From an uncultured Prevotella sp. (lineage in GTDB: Bacteria; Bacteroidota; Bacteroidia; Bacteroidales; Bacteroidaceae): 6,164 nucleotides of DNA. Made by a program: the position numbers and the translations under genes. Positions 1-5,305 of this stretch are shown here, one piece after another. Each line of letters opens with the position of its first letter. Position 1 is the stretch's first letter. Under the pieces are notes generated by a model. The model did not search any database. It saw only the letters and a program-made list of their open reading frames with translations, and was not told the DNA's origin. The stretch is taken from positions 1 to 6,164 of the forward strand of contig CALZMK010000100.1 of assembly GCA_945788545.1 (NCBI GenBank), read 5' to 3'.

Positions 1-24
1 AACACTTCCTTTATTTTCACGCTG

Positions 25-56
25 CAAAGTTACACTTTTCTTATGAAAACTCCAAA
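25..56 (-). promoter_or_regulatory. Bacteroidetes-type promoter reading out of the left edge
   Basis: On the minus strand the -7 element TAACTTTG lies at 32-25 and a -33 TTTG at 56-53, separated by exactly 20 bases. This fits the TTTG/TAnnTTTG promoter of Bacteroidetes. It should start a transcript near position 18 that runs leftwards, so the driven gene lies outside the window. It also suggests that the nuclease gene and the gene to its left are transcribed separately. Confidence 0.6.
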
Positions 57-96
57 AAATGAGTCTCTTTTTTATGTTATTTTATATTTTTTGCAA

Positions 97-945
97 TCAA
101 ATTCCCCAGTCTGAGATATTTGCCTCAGCCTCAATCTTGTTTTCCACGTCATCGGGCAGCGACGGGAAGAAATCTATTCCCGTGATGCGCTCCACCTGAT
201 CTACGGTATTTACATAGTCGCCCTTGGGACGGTTTCCCGACTGGTTCTTGTATATAAAACCGATGGCTTTGGGAGTGCCTTTCATCGAGAGCACCACCTT
301 GAAGAATGCCTCCGGCACTGGTATCTTGCCCTTGCCTATCCTCTTGTGCTTGGCACTGCCATAGAATATCGGACCGCATACGATGTATATCTCGCCTTCC
401 TTCTCGGCCCACTTGCGGCATTGCTGCTCCATTTCGTTCCAGTCGCCGGCATTCAGCCCATGGATTTGCGGACAAATGTTCGTAAACAGAAACGACTGCT
501 CCTGCGCCAGCTGGCTCCACTTGTTATCGCCCGATGGACACATGTGTCCGCGATCGTATCCCGAACTGCGATAGTCGGCATCCGTGGCTCGTGGCTCGGG
601 CACTTCCTCGTCCTCATGAAACTTTATTCCCTTCCTAAGATAGGGACCAGTGACATGATCTGCGGTCAGTTGCCATCCCACCCAATTAGGCTGCTTGTTT
701 GCGATGTTGTATGATGTCACATACCCCTCCCTCGTCAGCAATATTTCTCCTTTATTGTCAGCGCATTGTGCCAATATCTCAACATCAGAATTGCCTACTG
801 CTTTTGGGTTTCTCTCGCTTTTTGTCTCAACCGCAACATTCTCAATATCCGCAGCCTGTCCCTTGTCTGCCGACATCTTCTGCACAGCCACAGCTGCCAC
901 AATACACATGGCAGCAAATCCATATACAAATATCTTACTTTTCAT
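97..945 (-). CDS. DNA/RNA non-specific endonuclease, exported
   Basis: This is a 282-residue metal-dependent nuclease of the Serratia nuclease/NucA (Endonuclease_NS) family, which cuts single- and double-stranded DNA and RNA. The hallmark DRGH is at residues 131-134, making His134 the likely general base. The following GLNAGDWNEME carries Asn165 and Glu173, spaced eight residues apart as are the metal-binding Asn and helper Glu of the Serratia enzyme. Residues 4-21 are a hydrophobic stretch after MKSK, consistent with a signal peptide or N-terminal anchor, so it probably acts in the periplasm or outside; no lipobox was seen. Residues 22-55 look like a low-complexity linker. The start at 945 was chosen because it gives the export signal and lies just downstream of a consensus promoter. 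The open frame extends to 1053, but that part lies upstream of or inside the promoter. The role could be nutrient scavenging from nucleic acids or processing of incoming DNA; nothing nearby decides this. Confidence 0.9.
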   Translation of the reverse strand: MKSKIFVYGFAAMCIVAAVAVQKMSADKGQAADIENVAVETKSERNPKAVGNSDVEILAQCADNKGEILLTREGYVTSYNIANKQPNWVGWQLTADHVTGPYLRKGIKFHEDEEVPEPRATDADYRSSGYDRGHMCPSGDNKWSQLAQEQSFLFTNICPQIHGLNAGDWNEMEQQCRKWAEKEGEIYIVCGPIFYGSAKHKRIGKGKIPVPEAFFKVVLSMKGTPKAIGFIYKNQSGNRPKGDYVNTVDQVERITGIDFFPSLPDDVENKIEAEANISDWGI

Positions 946-966
946 CCAAATTAAATTTGATTTCTG

Positions 967-997
967 CAAAATTACGAGTTTTTTCCGAGATATGCAA
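967..997 (-). promoter_or_regulatory. Promoter of the endonuclease gene
   Basis: On the minus strand TAATTTTG lies at 974-967 and TTG at 997-995, with a 20-base spacer. The start codon at 945 is about 22 bases beyond the -7 element, giving a short leader of roughly 15 bases. This fixes the nuclease start at 945 rather than at an upstream in-frame ATG. Confidence 0.7.
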
Positions 998-1017
998 GAA
1001 AACTCCCGAAAAAGCGC

Positions 1018-1053
1018 AAAAAGAAAGACCGAATGAGGCTTTTGAGCCATCAT
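1018..1053 (-). terminator. Probable rho-independent terminator of the small transcription unit
   Basis: Read on the minus strand, ATGA-(T)-GGCT and AGCC-TCAT form an 8-bp stem with one bulged base and a CAAA loop (1053-1033). The stem is followed by a pyrimidine-rich stretch with T-runs (about 1032-1018). It lies about 40 bases after the stop of the 34-codon ORF and just before the nuclease promoter, a sensible place for an end point. The stem is short and the T-tract is interrupted, so the call is moderate. Confidence 0.4.
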
Positions 1054-1095
1054 CCAGTCTCTCTCTCTTATGTTTTTATACTCTCTGCCGAACTA

Positions 1096-1200
1096 TTATA
1101 CCGGCAAGTTTACTCTACCATAGTTGTACATTTTCAGTACGTTAACGCAATACTTGTTAAACTTCTTGCTGTCTGTGATTTTGTTAATCATACGTCTCAT
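1096..1200 (-). CDS. Possible 34-residue basic microprotein
   Basis: A short ORF begins at ATG 1200 and stops at TAA (1098-1096). The peptide starts MRRMINKITDSKKFNKY and ends MYNYGRVNLPV. It has eight Lys/Arg against one Asp, and one Phe and three Tyr, with no evident signal peptide or membrane segment. A GAAAGG stretch 8-13 bases upstream of the ATG resembles a Shine-Dalgarno site, and an in-frame TGA closes the frame 15 bases upstream, so the start is ATG 1200 or the Met at codon 4. It sits in its own promoter-to-terminator unit with a leader of about 135 bases. I do not recognise the family. A 34-codon frame can arise by chance, and the transcript may instead be a non-coding RNA. The placement, basic composition and ribosome-binding-like site are the reasons for listing it. 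Confidence 0.4.
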   Translation of the reverse strand: MRRMINKITDSKKFNKYCVNVLKMYNYGRVNLPV

Positions 1201-1239
1201 AATGTTACCCTTTCAATCTTTAATTAAACAATCTTTTTC

Positions 1240-1288
1240 TAATCACTTCTGGGCGTTCCTTTATTCGCCCTCTTCTAATTAATCACTT
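1240..1288 (-). other. Structured leader element: GC hairpin between direct repeats
   Basis: Within the predicted leader of the small unit, GGGCG and CGCCC (ends 1270 and 1251) form a perfect 5-bp GC stem with a 10-base loop. On both sides lies the same 9-base word, TAATCACTT on the plus strand, at 1240-1248 and 1280-1288, with a 40-base period. The surroundings are AT-rich, so the stem stands out. It could be a structured 5' UTR, a protein-binding site or an attenuator. No T-run follows directly, so it is not a typical terminator. Confidence 0.35.
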
Positions 1289-1291
1289 GTG

Positions 1292-1326
1292 TTATCCTGA
1301 TGTCTTTTTGTCTTTTGACGGTGTCA
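1292..1326 (-). CDS. Possible 11-codon leader peptide (MTPSKDKKTSG)
   Basis: The first ATG after the predicted transcription start (about 1337) opens an 11-codon ORF, MTPSKDKKTSG, ending in TAA. Codons 5-8 are Lys-Asp-Lys-Lys. It precedes the hairpin and the 34-codon ORF. A frame this short has little statistical weight, and it shows no run of a single amino acid that would point to classical attenuation. It is listed because it is the first start codon on the predicted transcript. Confidence 0.18.
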
Positions 1327-1342
1327 TCGCTCTTTTCGAGTG

Positions 1343-1373
1343 CAAAGGTACGACTATTTTTCCAATCCCGCAA
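1343..1373 (-). promoter_or_regulatory. Promoter of the small transcription unit
   Basis: On the minus strand TACCTTTG (followed by CA) is at 1350-1343 and TTG at 1373-1371, with a 20-base spacer, an excellent match to the Bacteroidetes consensus. It lies about 80 bases after the fetB stop codon and heads a region with no large ORF until the nuclease. It is the main evidence that 1018-1340 is a transcript of its own. Confidence 0.65.
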
Positions 1374-1397
1374 TACTTTTCCTCCTCTTTTTCCTCC

Positions 1398-1454
1398 CAA
1401 ATGCCCATTTGTTGACATTCGTCATTCATTCTCCCCTGTTGTTGACATTGGTCA
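1398..1454. promoter_or_regulatory. Cluster of three palindromes, two of them a 16-bp direct repeat
   Basis: TTGTTGACATTSGTCA occurs at 1409-1424 and 1439-1454 with one mismatch and a 30-bp period. Each copy holds a dyad: TTGAC-ATTG-GTCAA is perfect in the right copy, and TGAC-ATTC-GTCA in the left. A third palindrome, CAAATG-CC-CATTTG, occupies 1398-1411 and abuts the left copy. The right copy overlaps the fetB stop codon. The cluster lies about 60-120 bases upstream of the predicted start of the small transcript. Paired sites about three helical turns apart suggest regulator binding, but this is inference; they could also form hairpins at the 3' end of the fetAB mRNA. Confidence 0.4.
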
Positions 1455-2270
1455 ATTTGCCGCTCGTTGGCATCTGTTGGTGTGGGCCTTTTCTCGTCTT
1501 GCGAAGATATTGCGCAGACTGCCGTATTTGTCAAATGAGCGGCGGTCGGCGAGATAGAGGGTGATGCCGAGCGAGAGCATCGAGGCGGCAAAGGTGATGA
1601 TGATAATCATAATCTGATACTTGATGGCAACACCTGGGAGCGAACCTCCAAGCAACTGACCTATCATCGTGCCTGGGAGCGACACAAGTCCCATCACCGC
1701 CATATTTGCCACACACGGGGCGAAAGCCTTCTCCACAGCCTTGCGCACAAAGGGAGTGATGGCTTCGAGATGAGAGGCTCCGTTGCCAAGGAGATACTGA
1801 TAGAGCTGGTGCTCGCGCTGCAATCCGTCGTAATAACTGTTGAGGGCAATCACCGCCACACTGAGCATATTGCCCATCAGAATACCCATGATGGGAATGA
1901 AATAGCGCGCGTCGAAAGGATGCCCAAGTCGGAGTACGAACACGAGGAAATACATTCCCACTACAAGTGCCGAGGCGAAGAATCCCGCTGACACTGGCAT
2001 GAGGAAGAGCGATTTCTTGAGATGAGTGCGATTGGTGGCAGTAAACGAAGCCACACCAACCATCACCGCTACCCACAGGAGGTTAATCCACGCACTGTTC
2101 CATATAAACAGATACTTGAGATAAAGTCCGATGAGGAACAGTTGCACCACCATTCTCACCGTTGCCACTACTGTCGAATTGACGAGTTTCACGCCGAAGC
2201 GCCAGAATATATAAAGGGGAATACCCATCAGCAGCAGGCCCACTGCCATACTGAACCATGAAATGTCCAT
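1452..2270 (-). CDS. fetB: ABC transporter permease, FetB/YbbM family (UPF0014)
   Basis: This is a 272-residue integral inner-membrane permease with about seven hydrophobic segments (roughly residues 4-23, 37-55, 61-78, 90-113, 123-143, 183-207 and 217-240). Family blocks resemble E. coli FetB: IPIMGILMGN (125-134), GLVSLPGTMIG (194-204) and AIKYQIM (215-221). E. coli FetB is about 259 residues, so the length is normal with a slightly longer basic, probably cytoplasmic tail. FetAB in E. coli is linked to iron export and peroxide resistance; relatives in other organisms are tied to other metals or remain unassigned, so the substrate here is not certain. The gene follows its ATPase partner by 68 bases on the same strand with no promoter match in the gap, which points to one operon. 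Its last codons overlap a palindromic repeat. Confidence 0.85.
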   Translation of the reverse strand: MDISWFSMAVGLLLMGIPLYIFWRFGVKLVNSTVVATVRMVVQLFLIGLYLKYLFIWNSAWINLLWVAVMVGVASFTATNRTHLKKSLFLMPVSAGFFASALVVGMYFLVFVLRLGHPFDARYFIPIMGILMGNMLSVAVIALNSYYDGLQREHQLYQYLLGNGASHLEAITPFVRKAVEKAFAPCVANMAVMGLVSLPGTMIGQLLGGSLPGVAIKYQIMIIIITFAASMLSLGITLYLADRRSFDKYGSLRNIFARREKAHTNRCQRAAN

Positions 2271-2283
2271 TGTCTTCTTGGAA

Positions 2284-2315
2284 GAATTAAAAAATTAAAG
2301 AATTAAAAAATTAAA
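2284..2315. repeat. Exact 16-bp tandem duplication in the fetA-fetB gap
   Basis: GAATTAAAAAATTAAA is present twice head to tail (2284-2299 and 2300-2315). On the transcript it gives an AU-rich, self-complementary stretch just upstream of the fetB start. It may be a replication-slippage product or may keep the fetB ribosome site open. No function can be read from it. Confidence 0.75.
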
Positions 2316-2338
2316 GTTGACGCCCACGCTCCCAGAGG

Positions 2339-2962
2339 CTACGCAGTGGTTATTTTCTTGTCGCACGCACTGGCGAAAGTAGGGTCGTGACTCACAGTTA
2401 TCACCGTTGCGCCCTTTGCGGCAAGCACCTTAAGATAGTTGAGCACGAGAGCCGTGGTGTGGGCGTCGAGAGCCGAAGTCGGTTCGTCGGCAAGCACTAT
2501 CGACTTTTGCAGAAGTCCGAGGGTTGATATGAAGATTCTCTGACGTTGCCCTCCACTCAGTTCGCTCACCTTCTTGTCGTAGAGTTCGGGAGCGAGGTCG
2601 AGTTTCTGCCACTCCTCCATCAGACGAGCCTTTGAGAATGGAGTCGAGATATTCGCCTTGAGAGCAAACGGCATCTTCACCATCTCTCCCACCGTCTCCA
2701 TAGGCATTGCGAGGTCCTGCGGCACATAAGCCATATACTTGCGGAATTCCCCCGCCGCGGCAGGAGTGAGCAACTCGCCGTCGATACTTATATGCCCCTC
2801 GTGCAGAGGGATGAATCCGAGGATTGCCCTGAGGAGCGAAGTCTTGCCGCATCCCGACTCTCCCGTGATGCACACCACCTCTCCGTCGTCAGCACTAAAC
2901 GATAGTCCGCCGAGCAGAACCTGTTCGCCCATTTTTATCTTAACATTCTTTATTTCCAACAT
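2339..2962 (-). CDS. fetA: ABC transporter ATP-binding protein, FetA/YbbL type
   Basis: This 207-residue cytoplasmic ATPase has the full ABC set: Walker A GESGCGKT (34-41), Q-loop Gln82 in VPQD, signature LSGGQ (135-139), Walker B IVLADEP with catalytic Glu160, D-loop SALD (163-166) and switch His192 in SHD. It is a single compact nucleotide-binding domain with no extra domains, as expected for FetA-like proteins (about 200-225 residues). It would energise the FetB-type permease encoded directly downstream, and that partnership is the main reason for the FetA name, because ATPases alone are hard to assign. The start at 2962 opens with the typical MLEIKNVKIK strand and lies about 32 bases after a consensus promoter. 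The transporter is divergent from aguA, with which it shares a 139-base regulatory gap. Confidence 0.85.
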   Translation of the reverse strand: MLEIKNVKIKMGEQVLLGGLSFSADDGEVVCITGESGCGKTSLLRAILGFIPLHEGHISIDGELLTPAAAGEFRKYMAYVPQDLAMPMETVGEMVKMPFALKANISTPFSKARLMEEWQKLDLAPELYDKKVSELSGGQRQRIFISTLGLLQKSIVLADEPTSALDAHTTALVLNYLKVLAAKGATVITVSHDPTFASACDKKITTA

Positions 2963-2993
2963 CTTTTTTTCGTTTTTTATATGTTTCGAGGCG

Positions 2994-3025
2994 CAAATTT
3001 AACCTTTTAATTCCATTTATGCAAA
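2994..3025 (-). promoter_or_regulatory. Promoter of the fetA-fetB operon
   Basis: On the minus strand TAAATTTG lies at 3001-2994 and TTTG at 3025-3022, with a 20-base spacer. The leader to the fetA start is about 25 bases and AT-rich. No obvious metal-regulator palindrome was seen between this promoter and the opposing aguA promoter. Confidence 0.65.
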
Positions 3026-3065
3026 CAATTTGGGATGAAAGTGCACGAAAATGGAAAAAAATATG

Positions 3066-3073
3066 TAATTTTG
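3066..3073 (+). promoter_or_regulatory. -7 element of the aguA promoter
   Basis: TAATTTTG followed by CACC matches the TAnnTTTG(C) element and lies 28 bases before the ATG at 3102. There is no TTG at the usual 19-21 base distance; the nearest TTTG (3029-3032) is 33 bases away. The weak -33 box may mean low basal activity or need for an activator. Confidence 0.5.
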
Positions 3074-3101
3074 CACCATTATTTAATATAATAGTAAGGA
3101 T

Positions 3102-4202
3102 ATGGAACGACAGGATACTTGCATGAAGGTGCTTCCAGCCGAATGGGCACCCCAAAGTGCAGTGATGCTAACATGGCCTCACTCCAACACGGATTGGCAA
3201 CCAATCCTACCGCAAATCACGGATACATACGTCAGGATGGCAACCGAGATTGTCAAGCGCGAGCGACTCATCATTGTCACTCCCGAACCCAACAAGGTGC
3301 GGCAACTTCTGCCCCACTCTCCACGTATTACATATGTGAAATGTGACACCAACGACACCTGGGCGCGCGACCACGGATTCATCACCCTTGTAGATCGCGA
3401 GCCAAAGAGTCCGTTCACTGGACATCGTCTGCTCGACTTCCAGTTTAATGGATGGGGAAAGAAATTCGAGGCATCTCTCGACAACCGTATCAACCGCACC
3501 CTGTTTGATGCAGGCGTGGTGAATGGCGAATATGCCGACTGCAACGATTTCGTGCTCGAAGGCGGTTCGATAGAGAGCGACGGCGAGGGCACGATGTTCA
3601 CCACAACAGGATGCCTGATGGCTCCCAACCGCAACCAGCCCCTCACTCAAGACGAGATTGAGGCAGAGTTGAAGAAGCGCCTCTGTGCCGACCGCATCCT
3701 GTGGATAGACCATGGCGACCTTGTGGGCGACGACACCGACGGACATATCGACACCCTCGTGCGCGTGGCTCCCGCCGACACCTTATTATATATGGGATGC
3801 GACGACGAAAACGACGAGCAATACATCCCCTTGCAGAAGATGGAGGAAGACCTGCGCATGCTTCAGACCAAGAGCGGCAGAGGCTATCGCCTTCTGCGCC
3901 TACCCTCGCCCCGTCCGATATACTACGACGGCGAGCAATTCCTCGACAGTCCCACTGAGGATGCCGAGCGCCTGCCTGCCACCTACGCCAATTTCCTCGT
4001 CATCAACGGAGCAGTGCTCTATCCCACATATGCCCAACCCGACCTCGACGCCGAGGCAGCGGCTGTTATCGCCGACGCATTCCCCGACCGCGAGATAATC
4101 GGCATCGACTGCCGCCCTATCATCATCCAGCATGGCTCGCTCCACTGCTGCACGATGCAGTTTCCCGCGGGAGTCGTGGTGAAGGCGAAGACCACTGAGT
4201 AA
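3102..4202 (+). CDS. aguA: Agmatine deiminase (agmatine iminohydrolase)
   Basis: This cytoplasmic enzyme (EC 3.5.3.12) hydrolyses agmatine to N-carbamoylputrescine and ammonia. It has 366 residues and the guanidine-modifying fold of the PAD_porph family. Visible active-site blocks are NDTWARDHGF (84-93, with Asp90), EGGSIE (153-158), DGHIDTLVR (213-221, with His215) and the C-terminal HGSLHCCTMQ (344-353). Cys349 aligns with the nucleophile of the family's G-x-x-H-C-x-T-x-Q motif; Cys350 beside it is unusual. The neighbouring amidase, which uses its product, supports agmatine over peptidyl-arginine as substrate, and there is no signal peptide. The start is 3102 (MERQDTC) or 3123 (MKVLPAEWAP): AGGA lies 8 bases before the second ATG, a better spacing than the AAGGA that almost touches the first. 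A protein of 359 residues is therefore possible. Confidence 0.88.
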   Translation: MERQDTCMKVLPAEWAPQSAVMLTWPHSNTDWQPILPQITDTYVRMATEIVKRERLIIVTPEPNKVRQLLPHSPRITYVKCDTNDTWARDHGFITLVDREPKSPFTGHRLLDFQFNGWGKKFEASLDNRINRTLFDAGVVNGEYADCNDFVLEGGSIESDGEGTMFTTTGCLMAPNRNQPLTQDEIEAELKKRLCADRILWIDHGDLVGDDTDGHIDTLVRVAPADTLLYMGCDDENDEQYIPLQKMEEDLRMLQTKSGRGYRLLRLPSPRPIYYDGEQFLDSPTEDAERLPATYANFLVINGAVLYPTYAQPDLDAEAAAVIADAFPDREIIGIDCRPIIIQHGSLHCCTMQFPAGVVVKAKTTE

Positions 4203-4206
4203 TTTT

Positions 4207-4326
4207 GGCACGGAAAACACGGATTAACACGGAGCTACGCGGTTGTCACTGCGCGAAATTAAAGAAAAAAAATTAATGTTTCGGAATGCATCGAGAAAAT
4301 CCGTGTAAATCCGTGTTTTCCGTGCC
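4207..4326. repeat. Long inverted repeat of CACGGA units between aguA and aguB
   Basis: Arms 4207-4233 and 4300-4326 are 27 bases each and match inversely at 26 positions, around a 66-base AT-rich interior. Each arm holds three CACGGA (or TCCGTG) units at 9- and 10-base steps. Such CACGGATT-type strings are, from memory, a common intergenic repeat in Bacteroidetes and related genomes. The repeat begins only four bases after the aguA stop. As RNA it could form a strong hairpin in the aguA-aguB message and affect stability or relative expression; no T-run follows, so it is not a classical terminator. Confidence 0.85.
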
Positions 4327-4346
4327 TAAAAGAAAAAATCTTATAA

Positions 4347-4359
4347 TCCGTGCCAAAAT
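4347..4359. repeat. Extra half-unit complementary to the first repeat arm
   Basis: TCCGTGCCAAAAT is the exact reverse complement of 4202-4214, the last base of the aguA stop codon through the first CACGGA unit. It ends 16 bases before the aguB start and could compete with the arm at 4318-4326 for pairing with 4207-4214. Confidence 0.6.
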
Positions 4360-4375
4360 AAAAAAAGAAAGAAAT

Positions 4376-5260
4376 ATGAGAAAGATAAAAATAGGATTCC
4401 TCCAGCAGCACAATGTAGCCGACAGGAGGACAAACATTCTGAGATTGGCAGAAGGCATAGCCGACCTCGCCAAACGTGGGGCACAACTCGTTGTGCTCCA
4501 AGAACTTCACAACTCCCTCTACTTCTGTCAGGAGGAGAACGTGGATAACTTCGAACTCGCAGAGCCCATCCCCGGCCCATCCACCCAGATGTTCGGCGAG
4601 ATAGCCAAGCAGTGCGGAGTGGTGATAGTGACATCGCTCTTCGAGCGTCGTGCCGCCGGACTCTATCACAACACTGCCGTGGTGATAGAGAAAGACGGAA
4701 GCATCGCCGGCAAATACCGCAAGATGCACATCCCCGACGACCCCGCCTACTACGAGAAGTTCTACTTCACCCCCGGCGACCTCGGTTTCCATCCCATCGA
4801 CACCTCAGTGGGCCGACTCGGCGTGATGGTGTGCTGGGACCAGTGGTATCCCGAAGCCGCCCGACTGATGGCTCTCCAGGGTGCCGAACTGCTCATCTAT
4901 CCCACTGCCATCGGATATGAGTCGAGCGACAGCGAACAGGAACAGGAGCGCCAGCGCAGGGCATGGCAGACAGTGCAGCGAGGACATGCCGTGGCAAACG
5001 GGCTGCCCGTGGTGGCAGTCAATCGTGTGGGATATGAACCCGACCCCTCGGGCCGCACCAAGGGCATACAGTTCTGGGGCACCTCGTTTGTCGCCGGTCC
5101 ACAAGGCGAGATCTACTACGAGGCCTCAAACGAGGAAGAGGAAAGCGTCATCGTGGGCGTTGACCTCGACCACAGCGAGGATGTGCGCCGATGGTGGCCC
5201 TTCCTTCGCGATCGTCGCATAGAGGAATACAGCGGTATCACCCGACGATTCATCGACTGA
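4376..5260 (+). CDS. aguB: N-carbamoylputrescine amidase
   Basis: This 294-residue cytoplasmic enzyme (EC 3.5.1.53) of the nitrilase superfamily hydrolyses N-carbamoylputrescine to putrescine, CO2 and ammonia. The Glu-Lys-Cys triad is visible: Glu43 in VVLQELHN, Lys116 in KYRKMHIPDDP and Cys153 in VMVCWDQWYPE. The KMHIPDDPAYYEKFYF block (116-131), GYESSDSE (179-186) and the WWPFLRDRRIE tail (273-283) are typical of carbamoylputrescine amidases rather than of general nitrilases. Length is normal for the family. The start at 4376 gives the canonical MRKIKIGFLQQ N-terminus. The frame stays open to 4286, but that extension only translates the inverted repeat. It follows aguA by 173 bases on the same strand, and the two together form the agmatine-to-putrescine route. 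No TAnnTTTG promoter stands out in the gap, so co-transcription with aguA is likely. Confidence 0.93.
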   Translation: MRKIKIGFLQQHNVADRRTNILRLAEGIADLAKRGAQLVVLQELHNSLYFCQEENVDNFELAEPIPGPSTQMFGEIAKQCGVVIVTSLFERRAAGLYHNTAVVIEKDGSIAGKYRKMHIPDDPAYYEKFYFTPGDLGFHPIDTSVGRLGVMVCWDQWYPEAARLMALQGAELLIYPTAIGYESSDSEQEQERQRRAWQTVQRGHAVANGLPVVAVNRVGYEPDPSGRTKGIQFWGTSFVAGPQGEIYYEASNEEEESVIVGVDLDHSEDVRRWWPFLRDRRIEEYSGITRRFID

Positions 5261-5305
5261 TTTTTTTTCGAGCAAACTTCAAACAACAAAAAAGAGAAAT
5301 AGGAA

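Noticed and set aside
946..1053. N-terminal extension of the nuclease reading frame up to ATG 1053
   Set aside because: It overlaps the predicted nuclease promoter and the terminator of the upstream unit, and it would place the export signal 36 residues inside the protein.
1033..1227. 64-codon plus-strand frame in the gap between nuclease and transporter
   Set aside because: It has no promoter or ribosome site, and it lies opposite the better supported minus-strand unit.
1411..1454. CRISPR-like repeat from the twin TTGTTGACATT units
   Set aside because: There are only two copies of 16 bases with a 14-base gap and no cas genes; operator-like dyads explain it better.
1292..1591. 99-codon minus-strand frame crossing the end of fetB
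   Set aside because: It overlaps the fetB coding end in another frame and passes through the promoter of the small unit; only its last 11 codons could be on that transcript.
4286..4375. Upstream extension of the aguB frame (MHRENPCKSVFSVP...)
   Set aside because: It translates the CACGGA inverted repeat; the carbamoylputrescine amidase family begins at MRKIKIGFLQQ, and the extension has no family resemblance.
5230..5275. Terminator after aguB (short CGAT/ATCG stem plus a run of eight T)
   Set aside because: The stem is only about four pairs with a two-base loop and lies within the last codons of aguB, too weak to call despite the T-run.
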